The notes: generated by a model not told the origin, from the letters alone. A stretch of DNA of 64,000 nucleotides from Staphylococcus sp. 17KM0847 (GCF_013463155.1 NZ_CP040781.1:1302001-1366000); one strand, 5' to 3'; positions 1-9,064 are shown, counted from the stretch's first letter. Translations and numbers: made by a program.

Positions 1-116
1 AGCGTAGACTTTCCCGCTTCATTTTCACCAAAAATTTGTGTGATATGTGTATTAAAAGTGACTTTACGTTCTACAAACTGTCCATAACCATAAATTTCAA
101 CAGCCTTTATTTTCAT
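1..116 (-). CDS. yhaN: YhaN-like SbcC-type ATPase, N-terminal fragment
   Basis: Only the first 38 codons are present; the gene runs off the left edge. The N-terminus reads MKIKAVEIYGYGQF and is followed by a Walker A motif GENEAGKST, typical of SbcC/Rad50-like AAA ATPases such as YhaN. Two in-frame ATGs lie at 119 and 116. The one at 116 overlaps the TGA of the upstream nuclease gene by one base and sits at better distance from GAGGTG, so I chose it. Overlap with a YhaO-type phosphoesterase points to an SbcCD-like DNA repair or end-processing pair. The Walker A is seen; the pairing is inferred from family and position. Confidence 0.85.
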   Translation of the reverse strand, partial: MKIKAVEIYGYGQFVERKVTFNTHITQIFGENEAGKST

Positions 117-1306
117 CATTTATCACCTCTTTTTAACTCAGCCTTAATCATTGACTCTGCACGTTCAATAAGTGCTTTACGATCATGTTGTAAGTAATGA
201 TCAAGATATTTAGATGCTTTAGGATTCATATATAAGTCACTTAGTGCCTGTTCATACAACGTGTCATCTTCAAGCAATTCTGAATCAAATTCATTAAAAA
301 TAGATGTTTCTTCAATATTTGGATAATAGATATCGAGTGTATCGATTAAAATAAAGTATTGCTCATTTTCCTCATAGTCTAAAATCATGGCTTTCACTTG
401 CTCAAGTACTTGTGAATCAATACGTTCATCACCTAAAACATTCAGCTGTAAACGATAAAAAGCACGTCCTAAACCACGTACACTTTTTTTGAAGTTTTGA
501 ATTAAATCATACAATTGTTGTTGACCAATGTCCTCTGTTTCTAACACTGCTGTTTCAAAGCGAATAAATTGTGTCGGGACAAAACGTGTCTTAAGTGCCA
601 CATGATCTCCCTCAACAATTAAACATCCTTTTTCACCTTGTTCTTTAAAATGACGCCCTTGAATATTACCGGGATAATGTATTTCTGGTAAATCACTCAA
701 CTGTTGACGCTTATGTATATGACCTAAAGCCCAATAATGATAAAGCTTTGTATTTAAATCTTCTAATCGAAACTCTGTGTAACGATGAGCAGTTTGAGAT
801 TTACTATACGTACCATGCAATATTCCAATATGAACAATATTACGGTCTACATTAGTCGGATAATCATCTATTTTATTTTCATAACTTGCTGATGCTTCGT
901 AACTAAAACCATGTAAATGTACAGTATCACCTGTTTTAGTAATCGCTTGATATGTTTCAACATCCTTTGAAAATACAGTTACATTTTGTGGCCAATCTGA
1001 TGTAATACGTTCTGATAGTGGATCATGGTTACCATGAATAATATATACAAAAATTTGTTCTTTTTCTAAACGTTTAAATTCTTCTTTTAAAAACACTTCA
1101 GCTTTTAATGTACGATTACGCTGATCAAATAAGTCACCGCTAATAATCATAAAATCTACCGTTTCGCGTAATGCAACGTCTACAATTTTTTTAAAACTTT
1201 CATACGCACTATTTTCAACATCACGTAAAATATTGGGGCTTAAATGTTGCTTGGATACAAACGGACTATCTAAATGTAAGTCTGCACAATGTAAAAATTT
1301 AACCAT
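116..1306 (-). CDS. yhaO: YhaO-like DNA repair metallophosphoesterase
   Basis: A 396-residue calcineurin-like phosphoesterase of the SbcD/Mre11 group. The N-terminus shows the metal-binding signatures in order: HCADLHLDSPF (motif I), SGDLFD (motif II), IHGNHDP (motif III), then LHGTYS and ALGHIHKRQ downstream. This is the usual layout of a two-metal nuclease, followed by a C-terminal capping region of about 150 residues. The first in-frame ATG at 1312 lies only two bases from AGGAGA; the second, at 1306, has an 8-base spacing and starts MVKFLHCADLH, so I prefer it. It is coupled by overlap to the YhaN-like ATPase, implying a nuclease/ATPase complex in the cytoplasm. Substrate and role in this organism are inferred. 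Confidence 0.9.
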   Translation of the reverse strand: MVKFLHCADLHLDSPFVSKQHLSPNILRDVENSAYESFKKIVDVALRETVDFMIISGDLFDQRNRTLKAEVFLKEEFKRLEKEQIFVYIIHGNHDPLSERITSDWPQNVTVFSKDVETYQAITKTGDTVHLHGFSYEASASYENKIDDYPTNVDRNIVHIGILHGTYSKSQTAHRYTEFRLEDLNTKLYHYWALGHIHKRQQLSDLPEIHYPGNIQGRHFKEQGEKGCLIVEGDHVALKTRFVPTQFIRFETAVLETEDIGQQQLYDLIQNFKKSVRGLGRAFYRLQLNVLGDERIDSQVLEQVKAMILDYEENEQYFILIDTLDIYYPNIEETSIFNEFDSELLEDDTLYEQALSDLYMNPKASKYLDHYLQHDRKALIERAESMIKAELKRGDK

Positions 1307-1723
1307 CCACATCGTCTCCTTTTACAATTGTTAATTCAAAAACAAACTAAAATTTTGACCCATTGATAAAAACATCATCCATTATCAAAAAGTTTGTAGG
1401 TATTCATTTTAAATTTTATCAATGATTGTCACTGATTTATACAACATATTATATAGACTCGTAAAATCTCTACACTTCTAATATATAATGATTCTTCTTA
1501 TTCTAGCATAATTCATCTCTATATGACGTTGCTTTGTTATTTTTTATAAAAATGATGTTAAAACAGGACTGAGACAGAGTAAAAATCGTCCTAATCCAGT
1601 ACGTAAATATCTATAAGTGGCAATTGAATAACGACACTCTAAAAAATGCTCCCTTCGTAGTATCGCTAGTTACAATACCTTGAAGGGAGCATGATCACAC
1701 ATTAAAAACCAGTGCCTATATGA
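1307..1723. other. Intergenic region with 'gagaca' repeat and terminator
   Basis: No coding region is supported here. It holds a degenerate repeat around 1565-1593 (CTGAGACAGAG, then AAAAATCGTCCTA). The second string recurs after the FemABX-like gene at 48245. A rho-independent terminator for the gene to the right lies at 1646-1692. The rest is AT-rich and presumably contains the yhaO promoter on the minus strand, but I see no clear -35/-10 pair. Confidence 0.6.
1646..1692 (-). terminator. Terminator after yheA
   Basis: Perfect 11-bp inverted repeat (ATGCTCCCTTC and GAAGGGAGCAT) with a 25-base loop. Read on the minus strand it is followed by ATTTTTTAG, so it terminates the YheA-family gene. 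Confidence 0.85.
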
Positions 1724-2068
1724 TTAGTCTTGATAAATTTCATCTAAAGGTTTTACAATGATTTGGTTGATTTCTTGGAAGACTTGGCTCATTTTTTGCT
1801 CAGCATCCATTAATTCAGAAATATTGCTGTCTTTTTCAATTTCTTGAGCTTGCTCTTGAGCTTTTTTAATTTCTTCTTCTGTTACTTGTTCACCTTGCAT
1901 TTGTTTTTGTTGGAAATTTAATTGTGTTTCACGAAATTCATCAAATAATTTTTTTGAGTCTGCATTTTCGTTGACTTTAGCATAAGCCTCTTTAATTGCA
2001 TTGTACTCATCACTTTCACGTAATGCTTGCTCTAATTTGTTTGCGTAATCATATAAATTTACTGCCAT
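1724..2068 (-). CDS. yheA: YlbF/YmcA-related protein YheA (UPF0342)
   Basis: A 114-residue, highly charged helical protein of the UPF0342/Com_YlbF family. It starts [16 protein letters not shown] and has a glutamine- and glutamate-rich middle (about residues 50-80), consistent with a helical hairpin. There is no signal peptide or membrane segment, so it is cytoplasmic. The family also contains YlbF and YmcA, which in Bacillus form a complex affecting RNase Y, but the function of the YheA branch is not established. It is followed by a strong terminator and lies 86 bp downstream of the membrane-protein gene yheB on the same strand, as in other Bacillales, so the two may be co-transcribed. Confidence 0.85.
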   Translation of the reverse strand: MAVNLYDYANKLEQALRESDEYNAIKEAYAKVNENADSKKLFDEFRETQLNFQQKQMQGEQVTEEEIKKAQEQAQEIEKDSNISELMDAEQKMSQVFQEINQIIVKPLDEIYQD

Positions 2069-2154
2069 TATTATCGCTCCTTAATAATCAAATGTTGAAG
2101 ATGAGCATGTCCACTCAACTTCTTTCCTTGCTTACGATACCATAATTTAACACA

Positions 2155-3285
2155 TTATACAAAGATTGCAATAAGACCTTGGAAAAATCCGATTAATCCT
2201 CCTAAAATAAAGCCAAGTAGCATAATTAATTTTAATTCTTTATTCGCAATTTCAAAAATAAGGCGTTCGATATAATCTAATTCAAAACGATTAATTTGCT
2301 CCTCAATTAAACCTCGAATATTTACTCGACGCATAATAGAAGACAATCGACTGGCAAGCGTTGTCAAAATGAGAGATGTTATTTTATCAATACCCCTATC
2401 ATCTAACTGCTTAAACAGACGAGGTGCAAGATGACTAAGTGGCTGATGTACTCGCTTTGAAAGGTCTAATTGTAAAACAGCATAATTTGTTACACGTTCT
2501 TTCAAATGCTCAAATTGTTCTGCTGAAATGAGCGTTTCTAGTCGCATCATCTTCATCTGTTCATATTCTCTTTTAATTTGTGTTGCTAAAATATATTGTG
2601 CTTTAGGATGCTTCGTTAAACGAATGAGTTCCTTTTGAATTCGCTCAGCAATTGCTTCATTCGTCATAAACATTTGAAGCATGGACAATATTTTTCCTTT
2701 TTCTGCAAAAAAAGTCTCTAACATTTCACAAATATCTCTATAACCTTTATCAGAATTTAGATAATCACGCGCTTTCATTAATAAAATATCATCTAGCTCT
2801 GCTACTTTCTTATCCAAAACACGTATAACTTCATGTGGCACTACTTCATTTAAAGTTTGTTGCTGATGTCTATCATATTTCTGTTGCAGTTGTTTATCCA
2901 CAAAAGTAGACACCCAAACATTACCTCGCGATGCGACATCTATATTTAGATAGTCCGCTAAAGTTTGTAACGTCATATCATCGCGTTTTAATTGTTCTAC
3001 TTGTTGAGCAACAGTTTGTCGTATTGTTTGTCTCATTTCAGGTGCATTCAGCTTTTCACGTATTAAAGACTCTGTTAATAAATGATCTTCAACGACTTGT
3101 CCAATTTTAACAGCTATTTCTCCTCGTCTTTTCGGTATTAATCCGGGTGTAAAGGGGATACGCCGTCCGAAAATATAATATGCTTTGAATGGATGGAATA
3201 ACATTTTAACTGCAATCATATTCGTTACTCCACCAATAATTGCTCCAATAATCATCATAAATAGAATGACCCAAATTGCTTGCAT
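2155..3285 (-). CDS. yheB: UPF0754/DUF445 membrane protein YheB
   Basis: A 376-residue protein of the DUF445 (UPF0754) family. A first membrane segment (about residues 4-24) is followed by the family-typical stretch MIAVKMLFHPF and then RIPFTPGLIPKRR near residue 45. A long amphipathic helical region of about 300 residues comes next, and a C-terminal membrane hairpin (about 350-375) closes the protein. The arrangement suggests both ends sit in the membrane with a large cytoplasmic middle. The ribosome binding site GAGGCGG precedes the ATG. No enzymatic motif is visible; the function of the family is unknown. It lies upstream of yheA on the same strand. Confidence 0.88.
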   Translation of the reverse strand: MQAIWVILFMMIIGAIIGGVTNMIAVKMLFHPFKAYYIFGRRIPFTPGLIPKRRGEIAVKIGQVVEDHLLTESLIREKLNAPEMRQTIRQTVAQQVEQLKRDDMTLQTLADYLNIDVASRGNVWVSTFVDKQLQQKYDRHQQQTLNEVVPHEVIRVLDKKVAELDDILLMKARDYLNSDKGYRDICEMLETFFAEKGKILSMLQMFMTNEAIAERIQKELIRLTKHPKAQYILATQIKREYEQMKMMRLETLISAEQFEHLKERVTNYAVLQLDLSKRVHQPLSHLAPRLFKQLDDRGIDKITSLILTTLASRLSSIMRRVNIRGLIEEQINRFELDYIERLIFEIANKELKLIMLLGFILGGLIGFFQGLIAIFV

Positions 3286-3437
3286 AAAAATCCGCCTCTC
3301 AACATTTTAGTCTTCAAAATATTATTCCACAATTTCTAGCCTTTAACCAAAATTTTGTTTATATATTCTGGAACCCCACTGATATGCCATAAAATGTGTC
3401 ACGCTTTATTGTACAATATCGAATAAAAATAAAAAGA

Positions 3438-3480
3438 TGAGACAAAAACCTTGTAAAAGCAACAAGATTTGAATGTCTCA
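3438..3480 (-). terminator. Terminator after the HTH regulator
   Basis: Inverted repeat TGAGAC...GTCTCA with an inner CTTGT/ACAAG stem. On the minus strand it is followed by TCTTTTTATTTTT. It contains the GAGACA-AAAACC string common in staphylococcal spacers. Confidence 0.8.
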
Positions 3481-3567
3481 CCTTAGTTATTCATCATTCC
3501 ACTATAAATCATTTACAGTGATCCTATTTTTATTGTAGCTCAATTTATTTATGTACCATTCTATCAC

Positions 3568-4032
3568 TTATGCACGAACAAGGTCTTCTTTTATATTACG
3601 TTGAAAATAAGTTTCTGCTTCTCTTAGCTTAGGTGTTGCAAAAATCGGTTGTTTATTGCCATCTAATATACGATACAACTCACTAACTTTATTAGATTGT
3701 AAAATATAGTCACCTTTAGAATCAATAGTTTCCCAATAAATATCTGTAATTGTTGAATATTTTGGATATGCTGCTTGATTACGAGATACAGTTTGTACGA
3801 TCTCCAATGGATCACAACCGAACGTACTGTTCAATACTTCAGAATCTCTAAAAAGTGCGCAAATCGAAACACATGTTGTCCAGTTAGGTAATACGCGCTC
3901 TTTTTCAATTTGTACTAATGTTTTCTTTGAAAGTCCAATTGTTTGTGCCATTGTATCTTGAGTATAACCAGCTTCAATACGGACCATTTTGAATTTTGCT
4001 TGAATTAAATCTGTAAAACTTTGTCTATCCAT
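3568..4032 (-). CDS. SA1665-like HTH DNA-binding regulator
   Basis: A 154-residue protein with an N-terminal helix-turn-helix of the Cro/C1 (Xre) type, about residues 10-50; GYTQDTMAQTIGLSKKTL is the recognition region. The C-terminal 90 residues have no motif I can name. By sequence character and neighbourhood it matches S. aureus SA1665, which as I recall binds mecA operator DNA and modulates methicillin resistance. In S. aureus that gene sits next to airSR; here a symporter and a CDF gene intervene. The ribosome binding site is weak (AAAGG about 12 bases from the ATG). A clear terminator follows, so it is probably monocistronic. Target genes here are unknown. Confidence 0.75.
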   Translation of the reverse strand: MDRQSFTDLIQAKFKMVRIEAGYTQDTMAQTIGLSKKTLVQIEKERVLPNWTTCVSICALFRDSEVLNSTFGCDPLEIVQTVSRNQAAYPKYSTITDIYWETIDSKGDYILQSNKVSELYRILDGNKQPIFATPKLREAETYFQRNIKEDLVRA

Positions 4033-4325
4033 TTATTCTTACGACCTTTCTTAAATGATATTTTTATCCGCACACAAGAAATTGCAAATCTACACATTTC
4101 TTGAAACACAAATTACATATTAATACATAATTCTATAATTGAAAAGAGTCATTTTCGTTTATTTTATAAAACTTTAATAGGCGAAATAGTATGAAAAATC
4201 GAAACATACAATTTGTATCACTTCCAAGTACTCTATATTGTCTTTATCCTTTTTTAGAGTTTTAATACACTATTGATTATTGTAGCATATCTTATATGCA
4301 GTGTCTTATTTTTTGAGTACGTTAT

Positions 4326-4355
4326 GTGCCATACCGCCACAAAAAGTGAAGAACC
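4326..4355 (+). repeat. Partial copy of dispersed intergenic repeat (right end)
   Basis: The string GCCATACCGCCACAAAAAGT followed by GAAGAACC closely matches the right ends of the larger elements at 37258-37318 (plus) and 23754-23812 (minus). Only the terminal 30 bases are present here, directly before the symporter terminator. Confidence 0.65.
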
Positions 4356-4356
4356 T

Positions 4357-4404
4357 AAAAAAGCAATGAAAATCGTTGCATCACAACGTTCTCAATTGCT
4401 TTTA
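4357..4404 (-). terminator. Terminator after symporter gene
   Basis: Outer stem AAAAGCAAT/ATTGCTTTT and inner stem CGTTG/CAACG. On the minus strand the outer arm ends in AAAAGCAAT...ATTGCTTTTTTAGG, with a short T-run. Confidence 0.75.
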
Positions 4405-4415
4405 TTCATATATTT

Positions 4416-5702
4416 TTATTCTACGTGCATTTCACCTTTTAACTTTCTACCTTCACGCTCAGACAATATTAACGCACATGCTGCATCACCTGTAATATTA
4501 ACTGCTGTACGTGACATATCAAGTAATCTATCAATTCCTAAAATAATGCCAATTGCCGCCGGATTCAAGTCAACAGCTGTTAATACCATTGCTAACATGA
4601 TTAGGCCAACACCCGGTACACCTGCTGTTCCTACCGATGCGATAACAGCAATAACAACAACAGTAATCAATTGTAAAACTGTCAATTCAGCACCCATTAG
4701 CTGTGCAATAAATATCGTTGCAACCCCTTGCATAATGGCTGTACCATCCATATTAATTGTTGCACCTAGTGGCTGTACAAAAGATGCTATTTCAGGTCTG
4801 ACACCCATTCGCTTTGTGCATTCCATAGATACGGGTAATGCTGCATTAGAGCTGGAACCACCAAAACCAACTGTAATCGCTGGAAAAAATCCTTTGAAAA
4901 ATTCAATTGGACTACGCCCTGCTAAAAACTTAACAGCACCCCCATATACTATAAAGAAGTGAATCAATAATGCAACAAGTACAACAATAAAATACAGACC
5001 TAGTTGTCGCATTGCGCCAAATCCTGCACCAGTAAATGCGTGTGCTACAAGTCCAAATGTTCCTATTGGTGCAAAAACATTCATAATCATCGAAATAATA
5101 TACATCAGTACTTCATTAAACTGATCAAAAAACTTGTGTACAACTCTTGCCTTTTCACCAACCATCATAATACCAATACCTATAAAAATCGCAAAAGTAA
5201 TAATTTGCAACATATTACCTTCTGTCATTGCTTGAACTGCATTTTTAGGAAAGAAATTGATAAGTGTCTGATCAAATGTTTGATTAACGGGTGATGCTTC
5301 TTCTTTCTTCTGACTATCTATTTCTTTTTGATAAGTTGTGACCTCCTCACTCTTCAATAAATCAGAATGGCCTTCTCCAGGTTTAACTAATAAGGCCAAA
5401 CACATCGCCAATGTAATCGCTAATGCTGTTGTCGTCAAAAAGAAAAACAATGTTTTTAGTCCTATACCACCGAGCAGCTTGGGATCCCCAACGCCTATAA
5501 CACCTAAAACAATTGATACAAATACAACAGGCACAACAAGCATAAAGATTAAATTAAGAAAGATCTGACCTATCACATTAAAGATATACTGATCTGTAAA
5601 TGTTACAAATTTTGACCCTTCATAAAAGTTAAAAATAGACCCTATCGCAATACCCAGCACCAATGCAATAATTATTTTAACTGTTAACCCTTTAAATTTC
5701 AT
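4416..5702 (-). CDS. Dicarboxylate/amino acid:cation symporter (DAACS family)
   Basis: A 428-residue membrane transporter of the glutamate/dicarboxylate:cation symporter family (GltP/GltT/DctA/TcyP group). Diagnostic motifs are the serine-rich re-entrant hairpin GFGGSSSNAALPVSM (about residue 280) and NMDGTAIMQG in the seventh membrane segment (about residue 315), followed by VPGVG and the last-helix DMSRTAVNITGD (about 394). About eight membrane segments are evident. It would import an acidic amino acid or dicarboxylate with Na+ or H+; the exact substrate cannot be read from sequence. It is monocistronic, with its own terminator, and the upstream spacer is long and AT-rich. It appears to be inserted, with the CDF gene, between genes that are neighbours in S. 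aureus. Confidence 0.88.
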   Translation of the reverse strand: MKFKGLTVKIIIALVLGIAIGSIFNFYEGSKFVTFTDQYIFNVIGQIFLNLIFMLVVPVVFVSIVLGVIGVGDPKLLGGIGLKTLFFFLTTTALAITLAMCLALLVKPGEGHSDLLKSEEVTTYQKEIDSQKKEEASPVNQTFDQTLINFFPKNAVQAMTEGNMLQIITFAIFIGIGIMMVGEKARVVHKFFDQFNEVLMYIISMIMNVFAPIGTFGLVAHAFTGAGFGAMRQLGLYFIVVLVALLIHFFIVYGGAVKFLAGRSPIEFFKGFFPAITVGFGGSSSNAALPVSMECTKRMGVRPEIASFVQPLGATINMDGTAIMQGVATIFIAQLMGAELTVLQLITVVVIAVIASVGTAGVPGVGLIMLAMVLTAVDLNPAAIGIILGIDRLLDMSRTAVNITGDAACALILSEREGRKLKGEMHVE

Positions 5703-6318
5703 TTTTTCATCCCCTTTTTACACGTTGAATACAAAATAAACCGCTTTTCATACGTAAAAGTTTGATTATTTTGCCTCATCCCAAAATGAATAACTCAATC
5801 ACTATTTGTTATCTTTTTCTTGTTAATGATTAGCCATATGTAGGACACTACTTAAATTATAGTCAGAAAATTAGGAAAATTGAAATACGTATATTTATCT
5901 TTGATATTCTGACATATCAAGTCTAAATAATTACTCAATATATATTCATGATACCTTTTAATTCCACGTATTTTTTTGACATATTACTTGTTTTATTTGA
6001 CTTAACTATGTTAAAAATCATCATAATCCAATATTTAATACAAGGAGATTGCACTTTTAACAATAATGACGTATATCAAAAATTTTAATAGAAGTTCTTA
6101 TTTATTTGACGAATACTTTGTTCCATGAACATTGAATTTTAAGTCAAGTTATTATTTCTTTAAAAATTATAATGGAATACTCAATAACTCTTAATATTCT
6201 GGTATAATTATGTTTTAGTTTCAATATACATATAGTCAGTAAGTTCTATTAAAATCCTTAATTTATTGAATAATAAAATCGTGTCATGCTTTAAATTCTT
6301 AAATTGGAGTGCATATAT
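5703..6318. other. Long AT-rich divergent promoter region
   Basis: Separates the leftward symporter from the rightward CDF gene. I see no open frame with a ribosome binding site. The only clear regulatory element is an extended -10 at 6200-6208 serving the CDF gene. No MntR-type palindrome is obvious. Confidence 0.5.
6200..6208 (+). promoter_or_regulatory. Extended -10 promoter of CDF gene
   Basis: TGGTATAAT is a TG-extended -10 box about 110 bp upstream of the CDF start. No convincing -35 lies 17 bp upstream, as is common for extended -10 promoters. Confidence 0.55.
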
Positions 6319-7191
6319 ATGCAATTAGATTATAAAATTACACAGGCTAAAAAAGGGGCTTGGCTTAGTATTATTACATATACTTTTCTTACTTTACTTA
6401 AAGTCTTTTATGGTTGGATTGCAGAAAGTAGAGGTTTAATGGCTGATGGTATAAATAATGCAACAGATGTCATCAGTTCGATTGCCATTCTTATTGCACT
6501 TCATATCTCGATGAAACCTGTTGATAAAAACCATCCTTACGGTCATTATCGTTCGGAATTCATCGCGGCACTTATTGCTTCTTTTATTATGTTTGCAGTG
6601 AGTATACAAGTTATTATTACTGGCGTACAACATTTTTATCAAGGGGAATTTCAACAACCTAGTGAGTCTGCTGTTATTGTTGGGCTCATTTCAAGTGTAG
6701 TCATGTTAGCCGTTTTTATTTATAATCGTCAACTCTCTCAAAAAGTCAAAAGTAGCGCACTTAAAGCTGCTAGTTATGATAATTTGTCAGATGCTCTTGT
6801 CTCTTTAGGGACTGTCATTGGTATTGTAGGCGTATACTTAGGTGTACCTATGTTAGATACACTCGCAGCAATTGTCATTGGTTTACTCATTATGAAAACA
6901 AGTATCGATATTTTTAAAGAAACAGCTATTACACTAACAGATGGCTATGATGAAGAAGAACTTAACCTTATTTATCAATTAATCTCTCCTATTAAAGGTA
7001 TTCAAGAAATTAGAGATATTAAAGCCCGTAGTCATGGTATGATTTCATTTATTGATGTTACTATTGCTGTTTATCCTTATTTAACTGTTGTTGAAAGTCA
7101 TGAGATTTCAGACTGTGTGGAAACCGTCTTACAACATCAACTTGGAGAGGTTGAAACCATTGTCCATATCGAACCTTATCTCTCCCGTTGA
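6319..7191 (+). CDS. Cation diffusion facilitator, probable Mn(II) exporter
   Basis: A 290-residue CDF efflux protein. About six membrane segments occupy residues 14-205 and a cytoplasmic ferredoxin-like domain the C-terminus. In the second membrane helix the usual HxxxD zinc site is NxxxD (ADGINNATD, N46 and D50), and in helix 5 it is DNLSD. This asparagine/aspartate set is characteristic of Mn(II)-type CDFs (MntE, and B. subtilis MneP/MneS), so manganese export is the best inference. HPYGHYRSE marks the loop after helix 2. A TTG at 6304 is in frame, but GGAG at 6306-6309 lies 9 bases before ATG 6319, so the start is 6319. A 20-bp bidirectional terminator follows. Confidence 0.85.
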   Translation: MQLDYKITQAKKGAWLSIITYTFLTLLKVFYGWIAESRGLMADGINNATDVISSIAILIALHISMKPVDKNHPYGHYRSEFIAALIASFIMFAVSIQVIITGVQHFYQGEFQQPSESAVIVGLISSVVMLAVFIYNRQLSQKVKSSALKAASYDNLSDALVSLGTVIGIVGVYLGVPMLDTLAAIVIGLLIMKTSIDIFKETAITLTDGYDEEELNLIYQLISPIKGIQEIRDIKARSHGMISFIDVTIAVYPYLTVVESHEISDCVETVLQHQLGEVETIVHIEPYLSR

Positions 7192-7209
7192 TTTTCCAAC
7201 AATCCTATA

Positions 7210-7275
7210 TAGTAAAGGTGACGAGAAGTAAAAAAGTTCATCAAAACGTATTTTCACTTCTCGTCACCTTTACTA
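7210..7275. terminator. Bidirectional terminator between CDF gene and airR
   Basis: A perfect 20-bp inverted repeat (7210-7229 and 7256-7275, core TAAAGGTGACGAGAAGT). It sits between convergent genes and can stop transcription both ways. Confidence 0.85.
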
Positions 7276-7309
7276 TGGTAGAACTACAAAAGTTTCCTAT
7301 TCTCTATTT

Positions 7310-7936
7310 TTAAATAAGATGATTCGTCATTGCATAAAGTGCAGCTTGTGTGCGATCCGTTACTTCTAGCTTTGCGAATATATGGCTGACATGTGTTTTA
7401 ATGGTTTTTTCTGATACAAATAATGCCTCTGCTATTTCTTTATTCGTCTTCCCCTTCGCCATTTCTTTCAATACTTCCGTTTCACGTTTGGATAGTTTGT
7501 TGAGCATATGAGGCTTATTATTAACCGTCTCCATAACTTGTTGTGCTTCTTGATGGATCACCCGTTCTCCTGCTATCACACGTTGAATTGAGTAGATGAG
7601 GGCTTCAGGTTCAACATCTTTCATCTCATAACCATCTGCCCCCTCATTCATCGCTGACAAAACATGTTCTTCATCAACATAACTGGTTAATACAAGAATT
7701 TTTATATAAGGGTATGTTGCCTTTAATCGCCGAATCAATGTAATACCATTCATCTCAGGCATAACAAGGTCTACTAATATCAACTCTGGTTGCACATCTT
7801 TCGTCTCTAATGACTCTAGCAAAGCGTAACCACTATTAAAACTTCCTACAACCTCAATAGACTCCCGTGTTGAAAGCAAAAACTCTAACCCTTGTCTTAC
7901 AATATAATGATCATCTACTAAAGCGATTTTAGTCAT
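7310..7936 (-). CDS. airR: AirR (YhcR) response regulator
   Basis: A 208-residue NarL/FixJ-type regulator. The receiver domain (about 1-120) has acidic pocket D8-D9, phosphoacceptor D56 in ILVDLVMPEMNG, and the conserved T/S and K positions (VLTSY, MKDVEPEA). The C-terminal LuxR-type HTH (about 143-205) contains LSKRETEVLKEMAKGKTNKE and KTIKTHVSHIFAKL. It is encoded 18 bp downstream of the sensor kinase airS, so they form one operon. In S. aureus AirSR (also called YhcSR) is essential or nearly so in some strains and controls anaerobic respiration, nitrate metabolism and cell-wall genes (known from the family). The regulon here is inferred. Confidence 0.9.
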   Translation of the reverse strand: MTKIALVDDHYIVRQGLEFLLSTRESIEVVGSFNSGYALLESLETKDVQPELILVDLVMPEMNGITLIRRLKATYPYIKILVLTSYVDEEHVLSAMNEGADGYEMKDVEPEALIYSIQRVIAGERVIHQEAQQVMETVNNKPHMLNKLSKRETEVLKEMAKGKTNKEIAEALFVSEKTIKTHVSHIFAKLEVTDRTQAALYAMTNHLI

Positions 7937-7954
7937 CGATTTCTCCTTTCTATT

Positions 7955-9064
7955 CTAATGTTTATATGGAACTTCAATATGCAGTACCGTACCTTTATCT
8001 GTTTGTAATACGATCTGACCTTTTAACATTTTTACACGCTGTTTGATATTTGCAATGCCATGATGGGTACGTTCATCAATATAATCAATATTAAATCCCG
8101 GTCCCTTGTCACTAATCGTCATTTCAAATTTTTCATTGTCTTGTGCGAGCTCAACAAACACTTTATTCGTACCTGCATGCTTTTTCGTATTATTCATGGC
8201 CTCTTGAATAATGCGATAGATATTCGTTTCAATTTTATTTTCAAGATCAATTAACCCAAAAACGGAAACATCAATTTCAATATCAATTAGTGTCGCATAT
8301 TGTTTTAATGCATGTATTAATCCTTTCTCTAAGCCTACTGGTTTTAATTGCCAAATCAATGCACGCATTTCATTCACTGCATTTTGGCTTGTCATCTCTA
8401 TTTGAGAAAATGCTCGCTTTGATACATCATCTTGTGCCATTTGCCCTGCTGCATGCGCTGTTAATTTTAAAGAAAATAACATTTGGTTGACTGAATCATG
8501 CAAGTCACGTGCTAAACGATTACGTTCATTAATACGTGCGGCTTCTTTTTCTTGATCTGTTAAATCGATACGCTTAATCGCTGAACCAATTTGTAACGCT
8601 ACAGATTCCAGCAATTCTAAGTCTTCATCACTATAATGTGTTGTATGTGGCGTCGCAACGTTTAACAAACCAAATTGTTCTGATCCTGAGCGCAATGGAA
8701 CGGTAGCATGATGCGTAATATCTTCCGTCTCTTCAGCGAACTCATGGCTTGCAAGATTAATACGTGAACAACTTATGATATTAGAAGCCTTTGTTAATTT
8801 TTTATTGTGATAAGATTGAACACACCAACACGTTCCTTCAACCATATACTTACAATGATGATTCGTTAATGCTTTAGGTAAAGCGCGATGTGCCGATAAT
8901 GTATGTGCTCCATCTTCATCTATAAAGAAAACCCACCCTGTTGAAAAGTCGCTCCCTTCTATTAAATAATCTAATGCACCATCTAACATAGACTGAAGCT
9001 CCGTCTCCTCATTCAAAAATTCAGCGATTTCTTTGAGTAATGCCAATCGTGTCGGTTTTTCCAT
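7955..9064 (-). CDS. airS: AirS (YhcS) redox-sensing histidine kinase
   Basis: A 369-residue soluble sensor kinase. A GAF domain (about 25-165) carries four cysteines, C71, C79, C81 and C99, in the arrangement CX7CXCX17C. In S. aureus AirS these are known to bind an oxygen-sensitive [2Fe-2S] cluster. A HisKA_3 dimerisation domain follows, with phosphoacceptor H189 in LARDLHDSVNQ, and then an HATPase domain with NNTKKHA (N box) and ISDKGPGFN. There are no membrane segments, so oxygen or redox state is sensed in the cytoplasm. It is co-transcribed with airR. The gene lies back-to-back with the pseudouridine synthase gene, so the two promoters share the 9065-9186 spacer. Confidence 0.92.
   Translation of the reverse strand: MEKPTRLALLKEIAEFLNEETELQSMLDGALDYLIEGSDFSTGWVFFIDEDGAHTLSAHRALPKALTNHHCKYMVEGTCWCVQSYHNKKLTKASNIISCSRINLASHEFAEETEDITHHATVPLRSGSEQFGLLNVATPHTTHYSDEDLELLESVALQIGSAIKRIDLTDQEKEAARINERNRLARDLHDSVNQMLFSLKLTAHAAGQMAQDDVSKRAFSQIEMTSQNAVNEMRALIWQLKPVGLEKGLIHALKQYATLIDIEIDVSVFGLIDLENKIETNIYRIIQEAMNNTKKHAGTNKVFVELAQDNEKFEMTISDKGPGFNIDYIDERTHHGIANIKQRVKMLKGQIVLQTDKGTVLHIEVPYKH

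Larger units (their letters stand above)
4033..4415. other. Spacer between HTH gene and symporter
   Basis: Contains the presumed promoter of the HTH gene (minus strand), a partial copy of a dispersed repeat at 4326-4355, and the symporter terminator at 4357-4404. A plus-strand open frame crossing into the symporter is an antisense shadow. No RNA gene is recognised. Confidence 0.5.

Noticed and set aside
4273..4962. 229-codon plus-strand frame overlapping the symporter
   Set aside because: Antisense to a well-supported transporter gene; no ribosome binding site and low-complexity Thr/Ala/Pro composition typical of antisense shadows.
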